Positions 1 to 5,156 of a DNA stretch of 5,333 nt are shown in pieces. The number at the start of each line of letters is the position of its first letter. The first letter of the stretch is position 1. Both the position numbers and the translations under genes were made by a program. Below the pieces are notes generated by a model. It was not told the DNA's origin. It saw nothing but the letters and a program-made list of their open reading frames with translations, and searched no databases. Source of the stretch: Acidobacteriota bacterium (GTDB lineage Bacteria > Acidobacteriota > Terriglobia > Terriglobales > Acidobacteriaceae). Location of the stretch: NCBI GenBank assembly GCA_003224835.1, contig QHZX01000112.1, positions 1 to 5,333 of the forward strand. The letters run 5' to 3'.

Positions 1-1832
1 TCTGTCTGCCCTTTGAACGTACAGTCTTCCGGGTTCTTATCATCCCGCAAACCGAGAAATACTGGCGCCCGCAATTTCAATCCACCTTCGGAAGTCTCAT
101 GTGTCCATTCAGAAAATTTTACTTCCGCGACCCTCTCCGCCTTAACCCAGTGCACATTCCTGGCATCTACCGAACCAGTAAACGGGCTCTTCCTGATTTC
201 AAGTTCCTTCAGAACTTCCGAAATTTGTCTCAACGTGGCCTGATCGAAGCCGGTCCCGGCATTGCCTACATGGACCAATTGTTTCTTGTCGTTATAAAGT
301 CCGAGAGCCAGCGATCCAAAGTATTGGCGCGCGCCCTCGGGATCGGTGTACCCGCCAACAACGCAATCTACGGTCTGCGTGATCTTGATTTTCAGCCAAT
401 CGCGGCTGCGTCGTTCTTCGTAACAACTATTGCATTTTTTCGCGACAATGCCCTCCAAGCCCTTTTGCTTTGCTGCCTGGAACAAGGCCACGCCCTGACC
501 GGCATGGTGGTCGGAGTAGCGAACCAGTTCGCCCGAAGATAATACCTGCCGTAGGACCCGCTTTCGTTCGTCGAGCGCCACCCGGCGCAGATCATAACCA
601 TCGAGATAAATAAGATCAAAAACATAATAAATAATGGGGAGGTCAGCACGCGGGGCTGCCTGCCGTCCATGTGCGCGGATTCCGGTGCGTTGCTGCATCA
701 AGCTAAACGACGGACGCCCCTGTTCATCGAGTACAACAACTTCGCCGTCGAGAATGGCGGTTTTCGCCTGGATCAGATTCGGCAGCTCGCGCAGCTCGGG
801 ATAACGCGGCCCAAGATCATTCTGGTTGCGCGACACCATGCGCACGTTTCCGTTCTCGACGAATGAGATTACGCGATAGCCATCCCATTTGATTTCAAAT
901 AACCAGTTTGGATTGTCGAACGGATTTTCTTCGATAGATGCCAGCATCGGCTGAATCGCCGTAGGCATGGGACGTTTGACTGCGCCGTTTAAATTCTTAA
1001 CCAGAATAGTTCCGGCGGGAGCAGCAGAAATTTCGGAGACATTTGACCCTTCAGTTTCTAACGCTTTTTTTTTTGCGCCGGACTTGTCCGGTCTTGCTTT
1101 ACGGTTCCCTTTGGTAGTCTCAGATTTTTGTTTTCGTTTATCTAACTTGGCCAGGGTGTCAGTAAGCCACGCGGCCTTGACTCCGCTGCCACGAGAAGCT
1201 TTTTTGCTGCTCTGCCATTCTGCCGAGTCTTTGTCTCCCGCAATTTGCGCCATCGTTTGATTGCTCAGCACCGACTTATCGTATTTATCGATGTCGAACT
1301 TTTCGTCCACGTACTTGTCGTGCTTCTTGATCATCAGCCATTCGTTGCCTTTGCTCCCCGGTCGGCGTGCTTTCATGTGAATTAAAGCGTAGTCGCCGTT
1401 CAGCCGTTTTCCCTTCAGGCGGAATTTCAGGTCGCCTTTTTTCAGCATGGCCACCGCCTCGGCTTCGGTTCCGGGCACGTATTCACCATCGACCGGCACT
1501 GGCGAGAGCGGCTCCCATGTGCCCACGTCCCACACCATCACTGTGCCCGCGCCGTAGTTGCCCTCGGGAATATTTCCTTCAAAGTCAAAGTAAGAAACAG
1601 GATGGTCTTCCACCTCCATGGCCAGGCGCTTGTCGCCCGGATTCAATGACGGCCCCTTAGGAACGGCCCACGACTTCAAGACGCCCTGCATCTCCAGGCG
1701 AAAGTCATAATGCAGGCGCGTTGCGCGATGCCGCTGCACCACGAAGCGGTGGCCCTTGGTTTTCTCGAGCTTCGGTGGAGGCTCCGGAGTTTCCTCAAAT
1801 CGCCGCTTGCGCTTGTATTCCTCTAGAGGCAC
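1..1832 (-). CDS. ligD: Multidomain DNA ligase D, N-terminal 610 residues (cut by left edge)
   Basis: ATP-dependent ligase of bacterial non-homologous end joining, which normally works with Ku. The reverse strand is open without a stop from the GTG at 1832 to base 3. Residues about 25-175 form the 3'-phosphoesterase domain: RHRATRLHYDFRLE supplies H35, H41, D43 and R45, and EDHPVSY supplies H77. A lysine-rich linker covers about 185-285. The ligase domain follows, with motif I EIKWDGYR (nucleotidylated lysine K315), LDGE at 361-364, FDLIYLDG at 405-412, EGIVAKK at 460-466 and WLKIK at 479-483. The OB-fold part (FSEWTHET, then APVFLGLRDDKNPED) continues to the edge. In the phosphoesterase-ligase-polymerase order, a primase-polymerase domain would be expected beyond the window. 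GTG was chosen because the protein then begins MPLEEYKRKR, as homologues typically do; no Shine-Dalgarno is visible, and the frame stays open for some codons upstream. No Ku gene is in the window. The linker holds an A10 tract. Confidence 0.95.
   Translation of the reverse strand, partial: MPLEEYKRKRRFEETPEPPPKLEKTKGHRFVVQRHRATRLHYDFRLEMQGVLKSWAVPKGPSLNPGDKRLAMEVEDHPVSYFDFEGNIPEGNYGAGTVMVWDVGTWEPLSPVPVDGEYVPGTEAEAVAMLKKGDLKFRLKGKRLNGDYALIHMKARRPGSKGNEWLMIKKHDKYVDEKFDIDKYDKSVLSNQTMAQIAGDKDSAEWQSSKKASRGSGVKAAWLTDTLAKLDKRKQKSETTKGNRKARPDKSGAKKKALETEGSNVSEISAAPAGTILVKNLNGAVKRPMPTAIQPMLASIEENPFDNPNWLFEIKWDGYRVISFVENGNVRMVSRNQNDLGPRYPELRELPNLIQAKTAILDGEVVVLDEQGRPSFSLMQQRTGIRAHGRQAAPRADLPIIYYVFDLIYLDGYDLRRVALDERKRVLRQVLSSGELVRYSDHHAGQGVALFQAAKQKGLEGIVAKKCNSCYEERRSRDWLKIKITQTVDCVVGGYTDPEGARQYFGSLALGLYNDKKQLVHVGNAGTGFDQATLRQISEVLKELEIRKSPFTGSVDARNVHWVKAERVAEVKFSEWTHETSEGGLKLRAPVFLGLRDDKNPEDCTFKGQT
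1065..1074 (-). other. A10 homopolymer in the ligD linker (possible slippage site)
   Basis: Ten consecutive A on the coding (minus) strand encode the end of A253 plus K254-K256, between the phosphoesterase and ligase domains. Losing one A gives ...AAG CGT TAG, and gaining one gives ...AGC GTT AGA AAC TGA. Either slip therefore stops within about four codons and would yield a 257- or 260-residue protein holding only the phosphoesterase domain. The tract and the stops are read directly; use as a slippage site is inference. Confidence 0.45.
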
Positions 1833-1970
1833 GGGAATATTGTAAAGAAAGAGGGCGCGAGAAGCGCAACTGAAAGACGAATTCAGAATTCAGAACCGAG
1901 TAGGTAGAATTTGATATTGCGCATTTCAGAACTTATCTGAAAGTTGTCGCGAAAGTTGCTGGATAATTTC

Positions 1971-1998
1971 AATCTGAAATCTGCAATCTGAAATCTAA
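1971..1998. repeat. Two 14-bp AATCTGAAATCT direct repeats in the ligD/Nudix intergenic region
   Basis: Two adjacent 14-bp units, AATCTGAAATCTGC and AATCTGAAATCTAA. They sit in an AT-rich 231-bp region between the divergent ligD and Nudix genes. Related fragments lie nearby, such as the ATTCAGAATTCAGAA stretch around 1880-1895 and TTTCAGAACTTATCTGAAA around 1924-1942. No convincing promoter or terminator was found in this interval, although both divergent genes would need one here. The repeats look like degenerate intergenic filler. Confidence 0.6.
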
Positions 1999-2063
1999 AA
2001 TTGCTATTTTATTCTGCACTCTGAGTTCTGCCTTCTTCGTGCCCCGTGCGCTAAATTCTTTTC

Positions 2064-2410
2064 ATGCAACGTGAATATCCTCAGCACCCAATAGTCGGAG
2101 TTGGCGCCGTCATCGTTGAAGGCGATCGCGTGCTGCTCGTGAGACGTGGCAAAGCGCCGCTCGTGGGCGAGTGGTTGATCTACTCGGCGTATTCGACCGC
2201 ATCGTGCCGGATGGGACCAAGCGCACACTCTACCACTACGTGCTCATCGACTTCCTGTGTCAGAAAATCGGCGGAGATATCCTCGCAGCAGCAGACGCCG
2301 CAGACGCGGCTTGGTTCACTCCGAACGAAGTTGCCCAGCTGTCTCTGGCTGAAGATACTGCGGGGGTGATCCGAACGGCACTGCAAAGGTGCGGATTGGG
2401 GTCTCACTAG
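2064..2410 (+). pseudogene. Nudix hydrolase remnant lacking the Nudix box (internal deletion with frame change)
   Basis: The N-terminal part, from ATG at 2064 to about 2174, reads MQREYPQHPIVGVGAVIVEG, then DRVLLVRRGKAPLVGEW: a typical Nudix start up to the W that normally precedes SLPGG. From about 2171 a different frame reads VVDLLGVFDRIVPDGT and YHYVLIDFLCQKIGGDI, ending with EDTAGVIRTALQRCGLGSH and a TAG at 2408-2410. That is the normal C-terminal half. The intervening 30-35 residues of the family, carrying the catalytic GX5EX7REUXEEXGU box, are absent. The two halves are out of frame, so the loss is 3n+1 bases, probably about 100. An intact relative would hydrolyse nucleoside diphosphate-linked substrates; this copy cannot encode the metal-binding catalytic helix. 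The GTG at 2171 could in principle start a 79-residue C-terminal fragment with no catalytic site. No Shine-Dalgarno is visible before 2064. An assembly error is the main alternative. Confidence 0.85.
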
Positions 2411-2420
2411 TCTGGTCGCC

Positions 2421-3074
2421 TTACTCCTCGTTTGAGTCTGTCCAGCGACAACCGCAGTGATGACAATGCCATTCCTCTCGTCGGAGCGGCAGGGGCAAGC
2501 CGAGTGGAAGGCTTACTTTGGCGATGTCGCCCAATTCACCAAATGTTATGTCCATCGAAAAGCACTGCGGACATCGTGGTTGAACGTACGTGCCCATGCC
2601 TTGGACCTCAAATCCCTCTGGAATAGATCCATCTAAAACCTCCGTCGCTTGCTCCAAATCAATTTCACTCACAAACAGTCTCACTCCGCCAAGAGCAAGT
2701 GAGAGAAATGGATTTGCACCCAGCACGTTTTCATCTGCGAGAACGCTCTTAATGCCCGAACCATCGAGGCAACTCTTAGCGATCAATGCCTCGGAAAAAC
2801 TCGCAAACCTCCGGACGACATACAGGGTGTGACTCGGTGCTGCTAACACTTCCGCTCCGCTTCTGGGAATTGCACTTAGATTAGATCCAGGTGGGGAAAG
2901 GCCACGTCGCAGCACCTCTTCTCTCAAAACGCTCCTGGCAAGCTCGGTGAGATCAGACTCGTCGGCCGCAAGCAGTTCCAATTCTCCATCTATCATTCGG
3001 GAGTACTCATCCCGAAGCCTTCGCCGTTCACGCTCTGGATCCAACATTTCCATGGCGACGGAATGATACGTCAT
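2421..3074 (-). CDS. DUF2007-type protein with C-terminal zinc ribbon
   Basis: A 217-residue cytoplasmic protein with no signal peptide or membrane segment. Residues about 10-60 are a charged helical region (LDPERERRRLRDEYSRM, then DGELELLAADESDLTELARS) of a kind often seen at the start of acidobacterial proteins of this type. Residues about 83-148 match the DUF2007 pattern: LYVVRRFASFSEALIAKSCL, then GIKSVLADENVLGANPF and SLALGGVRLFVSEIDLEQA. The C-terminal region has two CxxC pairs, C168/C171 (CPQC) and C204/C207 (CHHCGC), about 32 residues apart, as in a zinc ribbon. DUF2007 proteins are annotated as putative signal-transducing proteins, but I know of no defined biochemical role. The ATG at 3074 is the longest start; Met8 (3053) or Met10 (3047) would fit family N-termini better, and none has a clear Shine-Dalgarno. 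An intrinsic terminator and a structured RNA lie 37 bases upstream on the same strand, so the gene may be controlled by read-through. Confidence 0.85.
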   Translation of the reverse strand: MTYHSVAMEMLDPERERRRLRDEYSRMIDGELELLAADESDLTELARSVLREEVLRRGLSPPGSNLSAIPRSGAEVLAAPSHTLYVVRRFASFSEALIAKSCLDGSGIKSVLADENVLGANPFLSLALGGVRLFVSEIDLEQATEVLDGSIPEGFEVQGMGTYVQPRCPQCFSMDITFGELGDIAKVSLPLGLPLPLRREEWHCHHCGCRWTDSNEE

Positions 3075-3111
3075 GCTGCGGCTGATTCCAATACCCTGTA
3101 ACGCCTCAAGT

Positions 3112-3150
3112 ACAAAATAGAACGGCCCGCAAGCTTAAAGCCTGCGGGCC
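3112..3150 (-). terminator. Strong intrinsic terminator
   Basis: GGCCCGCAGGCTT pairs with AAGCTTGCGGGCC (3150-3124) in a stem of about 12 bp with one G-T wobble and a minimal loop. It is followed on the minus strand by GTTCTATTTT (3123-3114). The opposite strand has no T-tract after the hairpin, so it terminates minus-strand transcription. It lies between the structured RNA and the DUF2007 start at 3074, so it either ends the RNA or acts as an attenuator. Confidence 0.85.
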
Positions 3151-3170
3151 GCCCGGTGGACTGTTTGGGT

Positions 3171-3187
3171 TGACCAAGAGGTGGTCA
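3171..3187 (-). promoter_or_regulatory. Hairpin presenting an anti-Shine-Dalgarno-like CCTCT loop
   Basis: TGACCA and TGGTCA form a 6-bp stem around the 5-base loop CCTCT. The same segment (GACCACCTC, 3186-3178) is exactly complementary to GAGGTGGTC in the Shine-Dalgarno (3398-3390). Its CCACCTC core also complements a second GAGGTGG inside the small ORF (3342-3336). Local hairpin, Shine-Dalgarno pairing and ORF pairing exclude one another, as in a riboregulator. The complementarity is seen directly; switching is inferred. Confidence 0.5.
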
Positions 3188-3324
3188 CTCTAAGTACCCC
3201 ATCGCGTTCTTCTGCGCGGGGACAGTGGCCTCTTTAGCGAACTCCGGGTTCCCAGCGTGACCTAACGCTGGGCGGAAATTTCCAAACTCACCGGTCGAGT
3301 TGCGAAGCACTCAGAGCAACCGCT

Positions 3325-3387
3325 CTAAGTCTCAGCCACCTCACCTGGTCTTGTTGCACATCTACCACTACAGTCAGAACTTGTCAT
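3325..3387 (-). CDS. 20-residue small ORF behind a near-perfect Shine-Dalgarno
   Basis: ATG at 3387 and TAG at 3327-3325 give MTSSDCSGRC followed by ATRPGEVAET. The product is hydrophilic, Ser/Thr-rich, has two cysteines (C6, C10), and has no membrane segment. The ATG sits 7 bases after GGAGG in AAAGGAGGTGGTC, the strongest ribosome binding site in the window and far stronger than those of the conventional genes. The stop codon lies inside the 5' arm of the first hairpin of the structured RNA, so ribosomes finishing here would disturb that hairpin. It may be a leader peptide whose translation matters more than its product, or a real small protein. Alternatively the ATG may be fortuitous and the Shine-Dalgarno purely an RNA structural element. 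I do not recognise the peptide. Confidence 0.45.
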   Translation of the reverse strand: MTSSDCSGRCATRPGEVAET

Positions 3388-3389
3388 CA

Positions 3390-3402
3390 GACCACCTCCT
3401 TT
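3390..3402 (-). promoter_or_regulatory. Extended Shine-Dalgarno sequence of the small ORF
   Basis: AAAGGAGGTGGTC can pair continuously over 13 bases with the usual bacterial 16S 3' tail (GATCACCTCCTTT), with a single G-U. That is much longer than the 4-6 bases of a normal site. Spacing to the ATG at 3387 is optimal (7 bases after GGAGG). It is also the partner of the anti-Shine-Dalgarno element at 3176-3186. Confidence 0.7.
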
Positions 3403-3415
3403 CCGGTGTAAATGC

Positions 3416-3444
3416 AGAATAGTACAGAACGAACTCACGATCAA
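3416..3444 (-). promoter_or_regulatory. Candidate sigma-70-type promoter of the structured RNA
   Basis: On the minus strand, TTGATC (3444-3439) is separated by 17 bases from TATTCT (3421-3416). Each matches consensus at four of six positions. TACTAT, overlapping just upstream, is an alternative -10. Transcription would begin near 3409, shortly before the Shine-Dalgarno. Only position and moderate matches support it. Confidence 0.35.
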
Positions 3445-3480
3445 GTGGACCCCTGATGTGCTTTCGGGTTCTGTGGATCA

Positions 3481-3585
3481 GGTTTCAAAGTTGCAAAGTT
3501 TCAAGGTTGCAACGAATTCAAACTGCTAACTTGAAACTTTCGAGCCTTGAACTTCCGAAACCTTACAACCTTGCGACTTGAAACC
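3481..3585. repeat. Degenerate, partly inverted TTTCAAGGTTGCAA repeats upstream of tsaD
   Basis: The first arm, 3481-3512, is built from GTTTCAAAGTTGCAA-like words. The second, about 3528-3585, holds the same words in reverse complement (AACTTGAAACTTT, CCTTGAACTTCC, AACCTTGCGACTTGAAACC), separated by about 15 bases. The whole is an imperfect inverted repeat made of short reiterated units. It fills the space immediately before tsaD, leaving little room for a conventional promoter outside the repeats. Confidence 0.65.
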
Positions 3586-3604
3586 TTTACTATGTAAGCA
3601 GCGC

Positions 3605-4825
3605 ATGCAGCCTGCAGTCATCCTCGGCATTGAAAGCTCCTGCGACGAAACCGCCGCCGCGGTGGTGCGCTCCGGCGAAGAAGTGATCTCGAATGTTGTC
3701 GCCTCGCAGATTGCCACCCACCAGCCCTATGGAGGAATTGTCCCTGAACTGGCTTCTCGCGAACACCTGCGCGCCATCGTTCCTGTAGTGCGCCAGGCAT
3801 TGGCCGAAGCTGGGAAAAGTTACGAGTCGATCGACGCTCTTGCGGTCACGCAAGGACCGGGATTAGCTGGCGCTCTCCTGGTTGGGATCAGTTTCGCCAA
3901 GGCGCTAGCCTTTGCGCTGCAAAAGCCACTAATCGCAGTCAATCACCTGGAGGGGCACATTCACGCGGTCCTGCTCGAAGAGCGGCAAAAAGGCAATCAC
4001 GAGCTGCGGTTTCCCGTGCTGGCGCTAGTCGTGTCTGGCGGCCACACACATCTTTATTTGTCGGAGCAGAGACGTGAGAGCTGGTCGTACGAAAACATCG
4101 GGCATACCCGAGATGATGCCGCCGGCGAGGCCTTCGACAAAGTTGCCAAGCTGCTCGGCCTGGGATATCCGGGCGGGCCGGTAATTGATCGCTTGTCGAA
4201 GCATGGGAACCCGAAGGCGGTGAAGTTTGCGACGTCGCAAATCAAGCACCCGGATCGGAGAACACCAGCGGCTTCGGATCCCGCTACTTCAGGAAATGAG
4301 GGCAACAAGAAAAAGTCATCAGGCGCCGGGCCCTCCCGCTCGGCATTTCCCAATGAAGGTCGCCCACGGTTTGACTTCTCCTATAGTGGAATCAAAACTG
4401 CGGTGCTCCGTTTCGTCGAGACGAATAATCTCGCGCCCGTGATCGAAACGCGACGGAGAGCCTTGGCTGATCTCTCCAAACCGAAGCTTGAAGATTACCT
4501 CGCGCATTGCGACCAGCAAACGCTCGATCTCATCGCTTCCTTCCAGAGAGCTATGGTCACCGACCTGGTTGCAAAGACTCTGGCGGCAGCTCGCGAGTAC
4601 GAGGTAGCAACTTTGTTTGTGACCGGAGGAGTCGCCGCCAACAATGAACTTCGGCAAAGCTTCGAGCAGGAGGCTGCACGCGAAGGACTGCCGGTGTACT
4701 TCCCTTCTCGTCCACTCTCAACCGATAACGCCGCAATGATAGCGGCAGCGGCGTATCCGAAATTCATGTCTAAAGATTTCGCTGCGATGGACTTTTCCGC
4801 CGAAGCAGGAATGGCGCTGAAATAG
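3605..4825 (+). CDS. tsaD: tRNA N6-threonylcarbamoyladenosine synthase subunit TsaD
   Basis: Transfers the threonylcarbamoyl group from threonylcarbamoyl-AMP to A37 of ANN-decoding tRNAs, working with TsaB and TsaE in the cytoplasm. Visible family signatures: ILGIESSCDETAAAVV (6-21); NHLEGH (113-118), giving metal ligands H114 and H118; VSGGHTHL (143-150); GEAFDKVAKLLGLGYPGGP (174-192); FDFSYSGIKTAVLR (256-269); VTGGVAANNELR (339-350); and STDNAA (372-377), giving metal ligand D374. The product is 406 residues, against about 340 for the usual protein. Two insertions explain most of the excess: a polar, low-complexity stretch at about 211-255 (includes NEGNKKKSSGAGPSRS), and about 20 extra residues at 277-302. 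The frame is intact and all motifs are present. ATG 3605 is preferred over an in-frame TTG at 3578, because the extra nine residues precede the conserved start and come from the repeat region. The Shine-Dalgarno is weak. No partner genes are in the window. Confidence 0.96.
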   Translation: MQPAVILGIESSCDETAAAVVRSGEEVISNVVASQIATHQPYGGIVPELASREHLRAIVPVVRQALAEAGKSYESIDALAVTQGPGLAGALLVGISFAKALAFALQKPLIAVNHLEGHIHAVLLEERQKGNHELRFPVLALVVSGGHTHLYLSEQRRESWSYENIGHTRDDAAGEAFDKVAKLLGLGYPGGPVIDRLSKHGNPKAVKFATSQIKHPDRRTPAASDPATSGNEGNKKKSSGAGPSRSAFPNEGRPRFDFSYSGIKTAVLRFVETNNLAPVIETRRRALADLSKPKLEDYLAHCDQQTLDLIASFQRAMVTDLVAKTLAAAREYEVATLFVTGGVAANNELRQSFEQEAAREGLPVYFPSRPLSTDNAAMIAAAAYPKFMSKDFAAMDFSAEAGMALK

Positions 4826-4887
4826 CCAGTCGGGCAGGATGCATCAGCACTTAGTCTCGGTTATAGACCACAGTAAAAGTAATAAAT

Positions 4888-4949
4888 GTCATTCCGAAAG
4901 TAGTAGATGTCATTCCGAAAGTAGTAGATGTCATTCGAAAGTAGTGGAT
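4888..4949 (+). repeat. 21-bp tandem repeat array (three units plus partial)
   Basis: Units of GTCATTCCGAA + AGTAGTAGAT start at 4888, 4909 and 4930; the third lost one C and is 20 bp. A degenerate partial unit (AAAGTAATAAAT, 4876-4887) precedes them. The next GTCATTCCGAA (4950) leads into the dispersed hairpin repeat, so the array looks like reiteration of that element's 5' end. There are no spacers, so it is not a CRISPR array. Confidence 0.9.
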
Positions 4950-4988
4950 GTCATTCCGAACCGCTTTAGCGGTGAGGAACCTGCTTTT
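4948..4988 (+). repeat. Dispersed 41-bp hairpin repeat, copy 1
   Basis: Begins ATGTCATTCCGAA and ends GAGGAACCTGCTTTT. It folds as ACCGC/GCGGT with a TTTA loop, then a GA opposed to GA (tandem G-A mismatches), then TTCC/GGAA. It is identical to copy 2 at 5099-5139 except at two positions. From memory, sequences of this kind (GTCATTC...GAGGAA...) recur in many genomes including Acidobacteriota. The trailing T-run might give weak termination after tsaD, but it lies more than 120 bases past its stop. The interval 4826-5156 holds no supportable gene. Confidence 0.85.
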
Positions 4989-5098
4989 CTCCGCGCACTC
5001 CGCTCCATCTGTGCGAACTCTGCGGTTAAAATCTTTAACTTACCGTCAGGTGCCCCAATGTCGCATTTGCGAACAGCGGATGTCGATCCCAGCAAACC

Positions 5099-5139
5099 AT
5101 GTCATTTCGAACCGCTTCAGCGGTGAGGAACCTGCTTTT
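5099..5139 (+). repeat. Dispersed 41-bp hairpin repeat, copy 2
   Basis: Direct copy of 4948-4988 in the same orientation, 151 bases downstream, with two substitutions. One changes an outer-stem C to T, giving a G-U pair in the folded RNA. The other changes the loop from TTTA to TTCA. Both leave the fold intact. The copies bracket 110 bp of non-coding sequence that includes GCGAACTCTGCGGTTAAAAT, itself repeat-like in appearance. Confidence 0.85.
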
Positions 5140-5156
5140 ACGCAAAGAAAATGCGG

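Larger units (their letters stand above)
3112..3410 (-). ncRNA. Structured RNA or leader with small ORF, Shine-Dalgarno and anti-Shine-Dalgarno elements
   Basis: This stretch between the DUF2007 gene and the repeats before tsaD has no conventional coding sequence but is dense in structure on the minus strand. In transcript order: the Shine-Dalgarno AAAGGAGGTGGTC (3402-3390) with ATG at 3387 and a 20-codon ORF; hairpin CTTAGAGC/GCTCTGAG with a GGTT loop (3329-3310), which begins at the ORF's stop; AACTC/GAGTT around an ACCGGT-containing loop (about 3302-3285); palindrome GGAAATTTCC (3283-3274); hairpin CCCAGCGT/ACGCTGGG with a 6-base loop (3272-3251); CCCC/GGGG with inner CGC/GCG (about 3221-3197); hairpin TGACCA/TGGTCA (3187-3171); and the terminator. 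AGGAGGTGGTC (3400-3390) can pair over 11 bp, with one G-U, to GACCACCTCTT (3186-3176), closing the whole element. Direction is set by the T-rich tract after the terminator, present only on this strand. The 5' end is inferred. It could be a free-standing RNA or the leader of the DUF2007 gene. I cannot assign it to a named RNA family. Confidence 0.6.

Noticed and set aside
99..542. 147-residue plus-strand ORF opposite ligD
   Set aside because: The opposite strand encodes clear ligase motifs throughout; this is a shadow frame.
2171..2410. C-terminal Nudix half as an independent gene from GTG 2171
   Set aside because: It lacks the Nudix box and a ribosome site, and it joins directly to the N-terminal half in another frame, so one broken gene is the simpler reading.
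3390..3405. Plus-strand CCACCTCCTTTCC resembling the 16S rRNA 3' end
   Set aside because: It is simply the complement of a long Shine-Dalgarno; no other rRNA sequence surrounds it.
3578..3604. TTG-initiated nine-residue extension of TsaD
   Set aside because: The TTG lies in the repeat region, and the family normally begins just before the ILGIESSCDE motif, matching ATG 3605.
4319..4657. Minus-strand ORFs within tsaD
   Set aside because: Shadows of tsaD, whose conserved motifs span the same bases.
4888..4949. Possible CRISPR array
   Set aside because: Units are only 20-21 bp and directly abutting, with no unique spacers and no cas genes.
4839..5126. 95-residue plus-strand ORF with repeated CHSESSR
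   Set aside because: It is a translation of the 21-bp tandem repeat and the dispersed repeats, with no domain-like sequence.
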